Under the pieces are notes generated by a model. It was not told the DNA's origin. It did no database searches and worked only from the letters and a program-made list of their open reading frames with translations. Both the position numbers and the translations under genes were made by a program. A stretch of 64,000 nt of DNA from Sphingobacteriales bacterium (GTDB lineage Bacteria > Bacteroidota > Bacteroidia > Chitinophagales > Chitinophagaceae): NCBI GenBank assembly GCA_016235125.1, contig JACRLZ010000001.1:1-64000 (forward strand). Direction: 5' to 3'. Each line of letters starts with the position of its first letter. Within the stretch, counting starts at the first letter, position 1. Shown piece after piece: positions 17,832 to 26,716 of the stretch.

Positions 17832-17938
17832 TATGGTATTTTTGGAAGTCAGTAAAAACTGTTAACGCAACAATTGTTCTAAAATTACAAACAGTTTGCC
17901 AATAAAATTTCCTTCATTATATAAACGAAACCTTAACA

Positions 17939-18508
17939 ATGTTTATTGAACCTAATAACAGTGGAGAACGCCGGGGAAGTATAGAAGTGATATGCGGTTC
18001 CATGTTCAGCGGCAAAACTGAGGAGTTGATCCGCCGGCTGAAGAGGGTGAAGATCGCCAATCAGAAAGTGGAAATATTCAAGCCCGCCATTGATATCCGT
18101 TACGACCAGGTAAAGATCGTTTCTCATGATGCAACCGCCATTCAATCAACACCGGTAGAAAATTCCCAACAGATATTGCTTATGGCAGGTGATGCGGTTG
18201 TGATAGGGATAGATGAAGCCCAGTTCTTTGATGCTGAAATTGCCAATGTGTGTGATGAACTGGCATTCCGGGGTATCCGGGTCATCGTTGCGGGTTTGGA
18301 TATGGATTATCTCGGAAATCCATTTGGGCAAATGCCTAACCTGTTAGCCAAAGCCGATTATATCACCAAGCTGCATGCTATTTGCCAGAAATGCGGAAAC
18401 ATGGCAAACTACTCATACCGTAAAGTGGCCGATGAACAACAGGTATTACTTGGCGCTATGGATGCCTATGAACCCCGGTGCAGGAATTGTTATGAAAAAA
18501 AGGATTAG
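17939..18508 (+). CDS. tdk: thymidine kinase
   Basis: This 189-residue type II thymidine kinase phosphorylates thymidine for salvage. Walker A is [17 protein letters not shown], Walker B-like [10 protein letters not shown] follows, and the zinc lid has CQKCGN and CRNC cysteines. The lasso segment [14 protein letters not shown] is also present. Length is normal. It is a single gene flanked by convergent or divergent neighbours. Confidence 0.95.
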   Translation: MFIEPNNSGERRGSIEVICGSMFSGKTEELIRRLKRVKIANQKVEIFKPAIDIRYDQVKIVSHDATAIQSTPVENSQQILLMAGDAVVIGIDEAQFFDAEIANVCDELAFRGIRVIVAGLDMDYLGNPFGQMPNLLAKADYITKLHAICQKCGNMANYSYRKVADEQQVLLGAMDAYEPRCRNCYEKKD

Positions 18509-18559
18509 GTAATCGGGAAACAGAATTATGCATTTTCCCTTTCGACACCTGATGAATCA

Positions 18560-19480
18560 CTATCTCGCTTTCCCTTTTACTTTAATTTTTGCTTTTATTT
18601 CGATACCCTTTGTATTGTCAGTCATTGGCTTTAAAGAAATATCCTGATCTGCCTTTACAATAAGGCCTACCCGGCTGTCAACCACAATAGTCCCGCTAAT
18701 TTCACCCGACATTTGTCTGCCTGCCTGATTAGATTCAATCTTTGTTTCTTCTTCCAGAGTCACCATGTCGCCTTCAATATCAGTAACCTTATAAACAGAA
18801 GAATAAGAACCGCCTCCCAGGTCATCCATTTCGGTTGAAGTATTTTTTTGCCATGTGTCTCCCACTTTCACTTCTTTGTTCGGAAAAATGTACCAGGACC
18901 TTTCAAATTGCCCTCTCATTTTATCCCCGTTGAACTGTTTGCTGAATTCCTGCATCATCTGCTCTTTTTCACTTTCATCAACACCCAGAGAATCCACGAT
19001 TTTTTTTGCCATATTTTCAAAGCCTTTTATTTCCAGCACTTTTCCTTCTGCATTTATTTTCATTTCAAACTTCTGTCCTTTTATTGCGCCTAATAAACTA
19101 TTGACAGCTTTCATAGGGTCTTTTCCATCTTCCGTTAATCCTAAGCTGGGTAAAGGTTTGTCGGTATCAATATCCAGGCTAAAACCCATCGCACCTACCT
19201 TCATTTTGAAACGGTCAATCTGTGATGTAATGGTTTTGTTGGGCCCTTCTTCTCCAACCACATCCATTGAATAGTAAGATGTCATATCCATTTGGACAGA
19301 CTGTCCGGCTACTTCCTGGTCCATGCTCATGGTCATTTCATAATCGTACCCTTTGCCTTTTTCAAAATTGAATTTCAGAAGCTTTGCAGCCGTTGAAGTT
19401 TTTGTTGACTGGCAGGAGTAAATAAAAAGTGCAGCTGTTGTGATTCCCGCAACAAAAAGGATAAGCTTAATAGTTTTCAT
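18560..19480 (-). CDS. lipoprotein of unknown function (DUF6263-like)
   Basis: This 306-residue protein has a lipoprotein signal ending in the lipobox IYSC at about residue 23. The mature part is beta-rich: FNFEKGKGYDYEMTMSMDQEV near the start, WYIFPNKEVKVGDTW in the middle, and a repeated strand pattern. It resembles the DUF6263 family of Bacteroidota lipoproteins, which have no known function. That family assignment is from memory of the pattern and should be checked by HMM search. Confidence 0.75.
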   Translation of the reverse strand: MKTIKLILFVAGITTAALFIYSCQSTKTSTAAKLLKFNFEKGKGYDYEMTMSMDQEVAGQSVQMDMTSYYSMDVVGEEGPNKTITSQIDRFKMKVGAMGFSLDIDTDKPLPSLGLTEDGKDPMKAVNSLLGAIKGQKFEMKINAEGKVLEIKGFENMAKKIVDSLGVDESEKEQMMQEFSKQFNGDKMRGQFERSWYIFPNKEVKVGDTWQKNTSTEMDDLGGGSYSSVYKVTDIEGDMVTLEEETKIESNQAGRQMSGEISGTIVVDSRVGLIVKADQDISLKPMTDNTKGIEIKAKIKVKGKAR

Positions 19481-19564
19481 TTCTTTTAATTTACCGGAAA
19501 ATTAGAACAATAAAACCAGACAGTAACCGCCGGTAAATAGTATTTTCGCTGCCAAATTAAAGTT

Positions 19565-20221
19565 ATCAGTTCGACCCGCCACATATTTACCCTTTTTAAA
19601 AAAGACCTGCTGCTGGAAGTGAGACAGCAATACAGCTTTTACGGCATCCTTTTATACATAGGCGCCACCATTTATGTATTGTTTATGGCTATGAATGAAC
19701 CCGAAGCCAAAGTATGGAATGGCCTCTTCTGGGTGATACAGTTATTTATATGCATCAATGCGGTAGCAAAAAGTTTTATGCAGGAAAGCCGTGGCAGGAT
19801 GCTGTATTTTTATTCCATCGCCAGCCCGGCGGATTTTGTTTTATCCAAACTGTTATTCAACACCGTACTGATGCTGCTGATGAGTTTGCTGAGCTTATTA
19901 TTATTTACACTTTTTCTTGGCAACCCGATTCAAAAAGCAGCTCCCTTCATTGGATTGGTTTTACTGGGCGGCTGGAGTCTTAGTCTTGTCTTTTCTTTTC
20001 TTGCAGCTATAGCAGCCCGTGCACAGCAAAATGCAGCCATCATGGCTGTCCTGGGATTTCCACTCATCATTCCCCAACTATTATTATTGATGCGGTTGTC
20101 AAATGCCGCATTTGCCCCCTTATTAACTATCCCTGCTAACACAGTCCTGCTTCTTGTCGCTTTGGATTTACTGGTGATAATGCTCGCCGTAATTCTTTTT
20201 CCTTTTTTGTGGAAAGACTGA
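19565..20221 (+). CDS. ccmB: cytochrome c maturation protein CcmB (non-ATG start)
   Basis: CcmB is the membrane subunit of the CcmAB(C) ABC transporter for cytochrome c biogenesis. The product has about six transmembrane segments, with FVIQLFICINAVAKSFMQESRGRMLYFYSIASPADFVLSKL characteristic of the family. The open frame upstream of the GTG at 19619 reads SSTRHIFTLFKKDLLLEVRQQYSFYG, a conserved CcmB N-terminus. No ATG, GTG or TTG exists there, and the frame opens at a TAG at 19538-19540. I therefore place the start at ATC 19565 (ATT at 19556 is an alternative). A near-consensus -7 box (TATTTTCG) lies at 19541-19548. Confidence 0.8.
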   Translation: MSSTRHIFTLFKKDLLLEVRQQYSFYGILLYIGATIYVLFMAMNEPEAKVWNGLFWVIQLFICINAVAKSFMQESRGRMLYFYSIASPADFVLSKLLFNTVLMLLMSLLSLLLFTLFLGNPIQKAAPFIGLVLLGGWSLSLVFSFLAAIAARAQQNAAIMAVLGFPLIIPQLLLLMRLSNAAFAPLLTIPANTVLLLVALDLLVIMLAVILFPFLWKD

Positions 20222-20352
20222 GAGAATGAGGTCTGAGGTCAGAAATCAGAAGTCTGATTGAACCCTGATTTATGAAATGCCCTTCAATATAATTATAAAG
20301 CTTATAATCAAAGAAATTTTCTGACCTCCGACATCATACCTCTGACTTCCAT
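20222..20352. repeat. iterated-word hairpin (GGTCTGAG / CTGACTTC family)
   Basis: The left arm (about 20222-20260) has GAGAATGAGGTCTGAGGTCA then AATCAGAAGTCTGATT. The right arm (about 20320-20352) has TCTGACCTCCGACATC and CCTCTGACTTCCATTCTC. The arms are made from the same short word in opposite orientation. The hairpin fills the gap between ccmB and ccmC. Confidence 0.7.
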
Positions 20353-20366
20353 TCTCCCTTTTCCCT

Positions 20367-20374
20367 TATTTTTG
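20367..20374 (+). promoter_or_regulatory. ccmC -7 promoter box
   Basis: TATTTTTG matches TAnnTTTG exactly, 37-57 bases before the two candidate ccmC start codons. Confidence 0.5.
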
Positions 20375-20431
20375 CCCCCTCATTCTGAAGCCGGTTCCCT
20401 CCGGCCCCCGATGAACGGAACAAAAAACTAT

Positions 20432-21121
20432 ATGTACAAATCCTGGTGGAAAATAGCAAGTGTGCTCTTGCTGCTTTACACTTTTGTTGGCGGGTTTTTG
20501 ATGGATGTACCCCGTCTTCCGGCATTGGGTGAAACGATACGAAACCTCTATTTCCATGTTTGCATGTGGTTTGCCATGATGATACTGTTTACCATATCAC
20601 TGGTGAATTCCATACGCTACCTCCGCACTTTCAAACTCAAATATGATATCGCTGCTCGTCACTATGCCACCGTAGGTGTTGTAATGGGGGTGCTGGGTTA
20701 TGCCACCGGCGCCATCTGGATGAGCTATACATGGGGCGACCCGAACAATCCCACTTTTGAATCATTCAGTTCTATCGCAAGAGAACCCAAACTGATCGGC
20801 GCAGCCATCGCTTTGCTTATCTATTTTGCATACATGGTTTTACGGGACTCGATAAATGATATGGATAAAAGAGCAAGGATAAGTTCGGTGTACAACATCT
20901 TTGCTTACGCTATGTTGTTCCCATCCATCTGGATCATTCCAAGAATATTACCGAGCCTGCACCCGGGACAAACAGGTAACCCTGCCCTGGATATGCAGGA
21001 TATTGATAACCGAATGCGGCTGGTCTTCTATCCTGCTGTGATTGGATGGACCTTACTCGGTGTCTGGATCACCACGTTGAAGATCCGTTTTACATTATTA
21101 AAAGAAAAACATTTAATGTGA
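20432..21121 (+). CDS. ccmC: heme exporter protein CcmC
   Basis: The start is set at ATG 20432 (MYKSWWKIASV); ATG 20411, seven codons upstream, is an alternative. The protein of about 229 residues has six membrane segments and the heme-handling tryptophan-rich region GAIWMSYTWGDPN, plus conserved histidines in YFHVCMWF and SLHPGQ. It presents heme to CcmE during cytochrome c maturation. It overlaps the next gene by one base (TGATG), which indicates translational coupling. CcmE and CcmF are not in the window. Confidence 0.9.
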   Translation: MYKSWWKIASVLLLLYTFVGGFLMDVPRLPALGETIRNLYFHVCMWFAMMILFTISLVNSIRYLRTFKLKYDIAARHYATVGVVMGVLGYATGAIWMSYTWGDPNNPTFESFSSIAREPKLIGAAIALLIYFAYMVLRDSINDMDKRARISSVYNIFAYAMLFPSIWIIPRILPSLHPGQTGNPALDMQDIDNRMRLVFYPAVIGWTLLGVWITTLKIRFTLLKEKHLM

Positions 21122-21336
21122 TGGCAGCTCTTAAAAAAATAACACTGTTCGTGTTGCTGATGATCCTTTCATCAGTTGTGTTTGCACAAGACGATAAAGA
21201 AGTGATGGCCGATACCATGCGCAGCAATGGAAGGATTTATGTACTGCTGGCTGTAGTGGTAACCATACTTCTTGGATTAATATTATATGTTTTCCGGCTT
21301 GATAGAAAAATAAGCCGGCTTGAAAAAGATAAATAA
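21121..21336 (+). CDS. CcmD-like small membrane protein
   Basis: This 71-residue protein has an N-terminal signal or first membrane segment (FVLLMILSSVVFAQ), a second membrane segment (IYVLLAVVVTILLGLILYVF), and a charged tail DRKISRLEKDK. Size, topology and position directly after ccmC, with overlapping stop and start codons, match the CcmD family protein of Bacteroidota. CcmD helps release heme-loaded CcmE from CcmC. Confidence 0.78.
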   Translation: MAALKKITLFVLLMILSSVVFAQDDKEVMADTMRSNGRIYVLLAVVVTILLGLILYVFRLDRKISRLEKDK

Positions 21337-21379
21337 TAAATTGTTTCTTCATTACGATTGCTTACTAAAATAATAACTC

Positions 21380-22798
21380 ATGTCACAAAAGAATTACAGT
21401 TTTTTTGGCGCTGTTGAAAGAAGTTTCGACAAAGCCGCCAAATACACCAAATGGGACAAAGGCGTGCTGGAACAGATCAAAGAATGTAATGCCGTTTACC
21501 AGATGCGTTTCCCCATTAAAAGAGATGATGGAGCCATTGAAGTAATAGAGGCGTACCGTGTACAGCATTCACATCACAAAACACCCTGCAAAGGCGGTAT
21601 CCGTTTTGCTGCTGAAGTGAACCAGGACGAAGTAATGGCCCTTGCTGCACTCATGACCTATAAATGTGCTATTGTAAACGTTCCTTTCGGTGGTGGAAAA
21701 GGTGGAATCAAGATCAATCCGAGAAAATATTCTCCCTACGAGTTGGAAAAGATCACCCGTCGCTACACGGCTGAACTGATCAAAAAGAATTTTATTGGCC
21801 CCGGTACGGATGTGCCTGCTCCTGATTACGGAACCGGCGAAAGAGAAATGGCATGGATACTCGACACCTATGGCGCCATGCATCCCGGCGAAATAGATGC
21901 AGCAGGATGTGTAACAGGGAAACCCATTACACAAGGTGGTGTTCGTGGCCGCCGTGAAGCAACGGGTCTTGGTGTTTTCTTTGGCCTGCGTGAAGTATGC
22001 AATATGACCGATGTAATGAAAAAATTGGGACTGACTGTGGGTGTAGAAGGAAAAAGAGTGGTGGTACAAGGTTTGGGTAATGTGGGCTATCACAGCGCTA
22101 AGTTTTTCCAGGATGCCGGTGCAAAGATCATTGGCCTTGCAGAATACGAAGGCGCCATCTGGAGCAATGAAGGGCTGGATGTGGATGAAGTGTTCAATCA
22201 TCGCAAGAAAACAGGTTCGATACTGAACTTCCCGGGTGCAAATAATTTTGCAAACTCAGCTGATGCGCTGGAAATGGAATGCGACATTTTAATTCCTGCC
22301 GCATTGGAAAATGTAATTGATGGCGATAATGCCCCCAAAGTAAAAACAAAGATCATCGGCGAAGCAGCTAATGGCCCGCTGACTCCCGAAGCTGATGATG
22401 TGTTCATTAAAAAAGGGATACTGGTAGTGCCTGATATGTACCTGAATGCCGGCGGTGTTACTGTTTCTTATTTTGAATGGCTGAAAAACCTGAGCCATGT
22501 ACGCTACGGCCGTTTGGAAAAACGCTTTACTGAAAACCTGAACTCACATATACTTGGCCAGATGGAACAGCTTAGCGGCAAAAAGGTAAGTGACGATGAA
22601 AAGGAGTTCATTTTGCATGGCCCGGATGAAGTGGACCTTGTGTACAGCGGACTGGAAGAAACGATGATCAATGCCACACATGAAATAATGAACACCTGGA
22701 AAAGCAATCCCGATATTCCTGATATGCGTACGGCCGCTTATGTTGTTGCCATTAATAAAGTGGGAACGAGTTATGCGGAGCTGGGAATTTTCCCATAA
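21380..22798 (+). CDS. glutamate dehydrogenase (Glu/Leu/Phe/Val dehydrogenase family)
   Basis: This 472-residue enzyme interconverts glutamate and 2-oxoglutarate plus ammonia. The family signature is [19 protein letters not shown], preceded by TPCKGGIRF with the substrate Lys. The NAD(P)-binding region is [17 protein letters not shown], with [11 protein letters not shown] and [13 protein letters not shown] further on. Coenzyme preference is not clear by eye. It is likely a single-gene transcript, ended by a strong hairpin at 22924-22956. Confidence 0.92.
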   Translation: MSQKNYSFFGAVERSFDKAAKYTKWDKGVLEQIKECNAVYQMRFPIKRDDGAIEVIEAYRVQHSHHKTPCKGGIRFAAEVNQDEVMALAALMTYKCAIVNVPFGGGKGGIKINPRKYSPYELEKITRRYTAELIKKNFIGPGTDVPAPDYGTGEREMAWILDTYGAMHPGEIDAAGCVTGKPITQGGVRGRREATGLGVFFGLREVCNMTDVMKKLGLTVGVEGKRVVVQGLGNVGYHSAKFFQDAGAKIIGLAEYEGAIWSNEGLDVDEVFNHRKKTGSILNFPGANNFANSADALEMECDILIPAALENVIDGDNAPKVKTKIIGEAANGPLTPEADDVFIKKGILVVPDMYLNAGGVTVSYFEWLKNLSHVRYGRLEKRFTENLNSHILGQMEQLSGKKVSDDEKEFILHGPDEVDLVYSGLEETMINATHEIMNTWKSNPDIPDMRTAAYVVAINKVGTSYAELGIFP

Positions 22799-22806
22799 AT
22801 CTGATG

Positions 22807-22920
22807 TCACCCTGCCTGCCCCGACGAAAGTCGTGGGAGCTTGTCGAAGGGTGCTCTATAACAACCACACCCAATTGCTTACTTTGTACTACATAGCTCA
22901 TGTAATGAGCGAAGTAGTAC
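22807..22920. repeat. REP-like hairpins downstream of glutamate dehydrogenase
   Basis: CACCCTGCCTGCCCCGACG...GAAGGGTG (22807-22853) forms an outer stem CACCC/GGGTG around CGACGAAAGTCG. The next block has GTACTAC and GTAGTAC arms with AGCTCAT/ATGAGC inside (about 22886-22920). Confidence 0.6.
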
Positions 22921-22923
22921 TTC

Positions 22924-22956
22924 AAAATCCCATCCGCCTTCGCAGATGGGATTTTT
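22924..22956 (+). terminator. terminator of glutamate dehydrogenase
   Basis: AAATCCCATC (22925-22934) pairs with GATGGGATTT (22945-22954), followed by T residues. Confidence 0.75.
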
Positions 22957-23019
22957 GCTGGCATAAAACTCCGCTGATCATCAACAAGAATTTATTCCTG
23001 GAATGGCGTATATTACAGA

Positions 23020-24525
23020 GTTGGCAGAAATACAAATGAAACATCTCGTTACTATAATCATTCTGACTTTTACCCTAAGCTCTTTTGGACAGCGTTTTCA
23101 GTTTGACAAGGCAAAGATTTCCAGTCAGACAAAAACAATTGTTGCAAAAATTGAAAAGGAAAATATGCTGATGGGTAGTGCAGTGGGCTACGCTGGCGTT
23201 CGACCTAAACAATTTGAAAACTTTACAGAACTACAAACCAAAGCGACAAAGTATGAACTTCAAGAGCTAACAAACCACCCAAACGGTGTAGTTCGTTGCT
23301 ATTCTTTTTGGGCATTAACATATGACACCTCAATCAATTTGCTTCCAATACTTATCAAACACATTCCCGACGACGAAAATGTGAGTACTATGTTTGGGTG
23401 TATCGTAAGTGGTGAAAATGTGGGAGACTTCTTCATAAATATCGTTACACCTAATTATGTAGACATAAATTCAAAAAAGCTTGATAGCGCTGAATTTGCC
23501 ATGATAGACAGTATTCTCATTTATACACCAAACAATCTTTATGCAAAACAAAAGGCAATTAGTAGGACAAAACTGACGGAGAGATTTTATGTAAGGGCCA
23601 GAGATTTGGTAATTAATGACAAAAATCAAGAAGCTTTGGTTACTTTGGCTAAATATCAGAAAGAACAAGACATTCCACTAATTCTGAAAAACAAAATAGG
23701 CAACAAGCCAGATGATGGTTATTTTTTTACCTATCGAGCAATCAGCGAATTTCCACACCCTGACTTCTTTCTACTTCTTGAACGAAACTTAAAACAAACA
23801 CTTAATGACGACCATTTCAGTACTGAATGGAGAGAATTATATAAAGCCATTGCTAGCTATAAAAATAACAAAGCCGTTGAATTACTTACAATTCCTTTTA
23901 CTCAAGTCAAACATGAAAATATTAGAGAATACCATATTGACTTTGTATTTGGAGCTTTGCAAAAATTTCAATCTCCCCTATACGACGACTTACTTTGGAA
24001 TATATGGGTTTATGAAAAGAAAATTTCACCAGGAGTATTTAAGTATCTAAGTGCTAAAAATCCGCAACGGGCTTTTGACTTAATCAAGGAAACACTACAA
24101 TTACCAGAAGATTATAATTTTACCAATGACATGACTGATTATGAAAATATGGGTAATTCTGAAAACCTCCTTGAAACTATGCTCGACATAGTATTAAATC
24201 AAGACAGACCATTTGCAACAAAAGTTATCGGCAGAAATTTATTAAACGAAGACATTTCTACTTTTCAATTCTTTGCAGCCAAAGCAGCACAAATCAAAGA
24301 CACATCTTTTGTAGGACAACTTTTTATACGACTCGAAAAAGATGATAACCCACATATATATTTAAGAGCTGCGGAAGCTCTTATTGCATTTAATAGCAAG
24401 GAAATTAATAAAAGAATAGCCGCCACAAATAATATAAACAGCAACTTGACCAAAGGTTGGGGTGGCGAAGAGTTCAACAAACTATTAAAGGACAAAAACA
24501 TCAAGTGATATGTACTTCTGCCAAC
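23020..24525 (+). mobile_element. solitary single-gene cassette with 10-bp complementary ends
   Basis: GTTGGCAGAA at 23020-23029 is the exact reverse complement of TTCTGCCAAC at 24516-24525; the match extends to 13 of 14 bases. The enclosed gene starts 6 bases after the left box and stops 7 bases before the right box. The right box is followed by ATTGG, the same word that follows the right ends of the two units near the recombinase at 40.3-41.6 kb. Base composition is visibly more AT-rich than the flanking genes. Confidence 0.65.
23036..24508 (+). CDS. exported protein of unknown function, cassette gene
   Basis: I start at ATG 23036, which gives a signal peptide (MKHLVTIIILTFTLSSFGQ) and a 490-residue protein. 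The longer frame would start inside the cassette boundary. The body is mostly helical, with repeated short units that recall HEAT-like repeats (for example HPNGVVRCYSFWALTYD and PHIYLRAAEALIAFN). No catalytic motif is recognised. The gene is AT-rich compared with its neighbours and occupies almost the whole unit between two 10-base complementary ends, which suggests acquisition as a mobile cassette. Confidence 0.75.
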   Translation: MKHLVTIIILTFTLSSFGQRFQFDKAKISSQTKTIVAKIEKENMLMGSAVGYAGVRPKQFENFTELQTKATKYELQELTNHPNGVVRCYSFWALTYDTSINLLPILIKHIPDDENVSTMFGCIVSGENVGDFFINIVTPNYVDINSKKLDSAEFAMIDSILIYTPNNLYAKQKAISRTKLTERFYVRARDLVINDKNQEALVTLAKYQKEQDIPLILKNKIGNKPDDGYFFTYRAISEFPHPDFFLLLERNLKQTLNDDHFSTEWRELYKAIASYKNNKAVELLTIPFTQVKHENIREYHIDFVFGALQKFQSPLYDDLLWNIWVYEKKISPGVFKYLSAKNPQRAFDLIKETLQLPEDYNFTNDMTDYENMGNSENLLETMLDIVLNQDRPFATKVIGRNLLNEDISTFQFFAAKAAQIKDTSFVGQLFIRLEKDDNPHIYLRAAEALIAFNSKEINKRIAATNNINSNLTKGWGGEEFNKLLKDKNIK

Positions 24526-24570
24526 ATTGGATGCCTGATGCATAACTCTGATAAAAAAATTCTCGAAAAA

Positions 24571-24578
24571 TAATTTTG
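24571..24578 (+). promoter_or_regulatory. -7 promoter box of the LolA-like gene
   Basis: TAATTTTG is an exact TAnnTTTG match about 108 bases upstream of the ATG at 24686. Confidence 0.4.
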
Positions 24579-24685
24579 CTGCTGTTTTTTTGAATAGCTC
24601 AATTAAAAAAGGGAACCCGGTTGTTCATCCAAATCCAACTTCATTAACCGAATCCATTACCTTCGCCACTCAAATTAAAACAATC

Positions 24686-25399
24686 ATGAAAAAATTATTT
24701 GCAGCCGTACTCTGTTTCGCAACTGTTTCCGCTTTTTCTCAAACAGCCGATGACATTATCCAGAAATATGCCGCCAGTATGGGCGGGCTGGATGCGTTTA
24801 ATAAAATAAGCAGCGCAAAATTCACCGGCACTTATACCGCCCAGGGAAATGATTTTCCCCTTACTACCCAGATCATTAATGGCAAAGCATTGCGTACTGA
24901 TATTGACATCATGGGTCAGTCCGTCACCAACTGTTATGCAAATGGAAAAGGATGGAAAGTGAATGCCTTTGCCGGCGTACCCAACCCAACAGAGGTAAGC
25001 GGTACAGAACTGGTTGAATTTAAAGTGCAAAGCCACCTGAGCAGTGCATTGATGGATTATAAAGCAAGAGGTCACCAGGTAGAACTGCTCGGTGAAGAAA
25101 CGGTAGAAGGCATCAAAACCTGGAAAATAAAACTTACCAGCAAAGATGATGGCAGGGTGACAACTTATTTTATTTCCCAATCCGATAACACACTTATCAA
25201 ATCAGCGACAACCCGTGATTTCCAGGGTCAGCAAATGGAGGTGGAAACATGGTTCTCAGACCTGAAAGAGTTTGGCGGAGTAAAGTTTTTCATGTCAAGG
25301 GATTCAAAGATCCAGGGCCAGGTGTTTCAAACCGTAAAGTTTGAGAAGATAGAACTGGATGTGGCGATTGATGAAAAGATTTTTGAAATACCGAAATAA
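24686..25399 (+). CDS. exported LolA-like protein of unknown function
   Basis: The start is ATG 24686 (MKKLFAAVLCFATVSAFSQ, signal peptide). The upstream extension to 24590 has no export signal. The 237-residue product begins TADDIIQKYAASMGGLDAFNKISS, followed by a beta-rich body with GEETVEGIKTWKIKLTSKD and VETWFSDLKEFGGVKFF. This is the pattern of the outer-membrane lipoprotein-sorting (LolA/LolB-like) fold family seen in many Bacteroidota proteins. It acts in the periplasm; ligand and partner are unknown. A terminator follows at 25421-25450. Confidence 0.75.
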   Translation: MKKLFAAVLCFATVSAFSQTADDIIQKYAASMGGLDAFNKISSAKFTGTYTAQGNDFPLTTQIINGKALRTDIDIMGQSVTNCYANGKGWKVNAFAGVPNPTEVSGTELVEFKVQSHLSSALMDYKARGHQVELLGEETVEGIKTWKIKLTSKDDGRVTTYFISQSDNTLIKSATTRDFQGQQMEVETWFSDLKEFGGVKFFMSRDSKIQGQVFQTVKFEKIELDVAIDEKIFEIPK

Positions 25400-25420
25400 T
25401 TTATTCATTCACTTCTTTGA

Positions 25421-25450
25421 AACCCGTTTGTAAGTGCAGGCGGGTTTTTT
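25421..25450 (+). terminator. terminator of the LolA-like gene
   Basis: AACCCG (25421-25426) pairs with CGGGTT (25441-25446), followed by a T run. Confidence 0.65.
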
Positions 25451-25462
25451 ATTTCCTGCTGG

Positions 25463-25906
25463 TTAGGCTGGTTGCCAGTCAGGGAGTTCATCCAACAGTT
25501 GTAATTGGTTTTCATTCCTTCCCCACGCAAAAGTTTCATTGCCGTTTGTGATCACAATATATTTTACCGGTACACTTATATTGTAACGCAATACCTGTTG
25601 TAAAACATCTTCATCCAGTTTTACTTCCCCTGCTTTGCACTCAATCATCATCCATGGCCGGTGGCTGGCATCATACACAAGGATATCAAACCGCTTCTTT
25701 AGCTCACCCAACTGAATCTCTTTTTCTATTGCAATAATCGTAGCCGGGTATTTTTTTTCTTTTATGAGATATTGAATAAAATTTTGCCGCACCCATTCTT
25801 CGGGTGTCAGCGCCACCCATTTTTTTCGCAGAGCATCAAAGATTTCTTCCCTGCTATTTTCATTCCGGATGCGAAAATCAGGTTCAGGGTATTTAATAAC
25901 CAGCAT
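25463..25906 (-). CDS. solitary type I restriction HsdR N-terminal-domain protein
   Basis: This 147-residue protein matches the HSDR_N domain. It includes VRQNFIQYLIKEKKYP, then a PD-(D/E)xK-like core RFDILVYD...WMMIECKAGE, and a C-terminal ITNGNETFAWGR strand pair. In type I restriction enzymes this domain carries the nuclease. Here no helicase part or HsdM/HsdS genes are nearby, so it is a stand-alone nuclease-fold protein of unknown role. An exact -7 box lies 5 bases before the ATG, back to back with that of the AMP nucleosidase gene. Confidence 0.85.
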   Translation of the reverse strand: MLVIKYPEPDFRIRNENSREEIFDALRKKWVALTPEEWVRQNFIQYLIKEKKYPATIIAIEKEIQLGELKKRFDILVYDASHRPWMMIECKAGEVKLDEDVLQQVLRYNISVPVKYIVITNGNETFAWGRNENQLQLLDELPDWQPA

Positions 25907-25910
25907 GCTT

Positions 25911-25932
25911 CAAAAGTAATTGATTAAATTTG
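25911..25932. promoter_or_regulatory. divergent promoter pair with almost no leaders
   Basis: Minus strand TACTTTTG (25918-25911) precedes the HsdR-N gene by 4 bases. Plus strand TAAATTTG (25925-25932) precedes the AMP nucleosidase ATG by 5 bases. Both match TAnnTTTG exactly. Transcripts would start at or very near the start codons. Confidence 0.55.
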
Positions 25933-25937
25933 TTGGC

Positions 25938-26708
25938 ATGAAGACAAAAGAAGAAATAGTACAGAACTGGCTGCCCCGCTACACCGGGGAGCAACTGGAA
26001 AATTTTGGGCAATACATTTTACTGACAAATTTCAGCAACTATGTAAAGATGTTTGCCAGATGGAATAAAGTGAAAGTGATGGGTGAAGGCAAACCCATGC
26101 AATGCGCCACGGCAGATAATATCACCATCATCAATTTTGGAATGGGCAGTCCAACGGCTGCCACCATTATGGATCTTTTATCAGCTATTCAACCTTTGGC
26201 GGTTCTTTTTCTCGGCAAATGTGGGGGACTGAAAAAAAGAAACAAGATCGGCGACCTGCTACTTCCTATCGCAGCCATCAAAGGCGAAGGAACTTCCAAT
26301 GATTATTTTCCTTCTGAAGTTCCGGCCTTACCGGCATTCGCATTACAAAAAGCCGTTTCCACCACCATCCGTGATTACGGAGTGGATTACTGGACTGGAA
26401 CCGTGTATACAACCAACCGCCGTGTATGGGAACATGATGAACCTTTTAAAGATTACCTGCAGAAGATAAGAGCCTATGCCATCGATATGGAATCAGCCAC
26501 CATCTTCACCGTTGGTTTTTATAATAAGATACCTACAGGAGCCCTATTACTGGTAAGCGATCAGCCGATGATACCCGAAGGTGTGAAGACGGAAGAAAGT
26601 GATAAAGAAGTAACGGAAAAATTTGTAGAGAATCATCTTAAGATCGGTATCGACTCACTAAAGCAACTGATGAATGATGGCATGACAGTGAGACATTTGA
26701 AATTCTGA
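25938..26708 (+). CDS. amn: AMP nucleosidase (short form)
   Basis: The start is ATG 25938, just after a -7 box. The longer TTG-start frame adds only six residues that overlap the promoter. The 256-residue protein has the nucleoside phosphorylase fold: INFGMGSPTAATIMDLL, FLGKCGGLKKRNKIGDLLLP, and the ribose-binding AIDMESATIFTVGF with SDQPMIPEG at the end. It cleaves AMP to adenine and ribose-5-phosphate. It lacks the N-terminal domain of the proteobacterial enzyme, which is normal for the Bacteroidota form. A transposase-like gene follows after 8 bases. Confidence 0.88.
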   Translation: MKTKEEIVQNWLPRYTGEQLENFGQYILLTNFSNYVKMFARWNKVKVMGEGKPMQCATADNITIINFGMGSPTAATIMDLLSAIQPLAVLFLGKCGGLKKRNKIGDLLLPIAAIKGEGTSNDYFPSEVPALPAFALQKAVSTTIRDYGVDYWTGTVYTTNRRVWEHDEPFKDYLQKIRAYAIDMESATIFTVGFYNKIPTGALLLVSDQPMIPEGVKTEESDKEVTEKFVENHLKIGIDSLKQLMNDGMTVRHLKF

Positions 26709-26716
26709 TCCATACT

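Noticed and set aside
25463..25906. Type I restriction system
   Set aside because: Only the HsdR N-terminal domain is present; there is no helicase part, HsdM or HsdS nearby.
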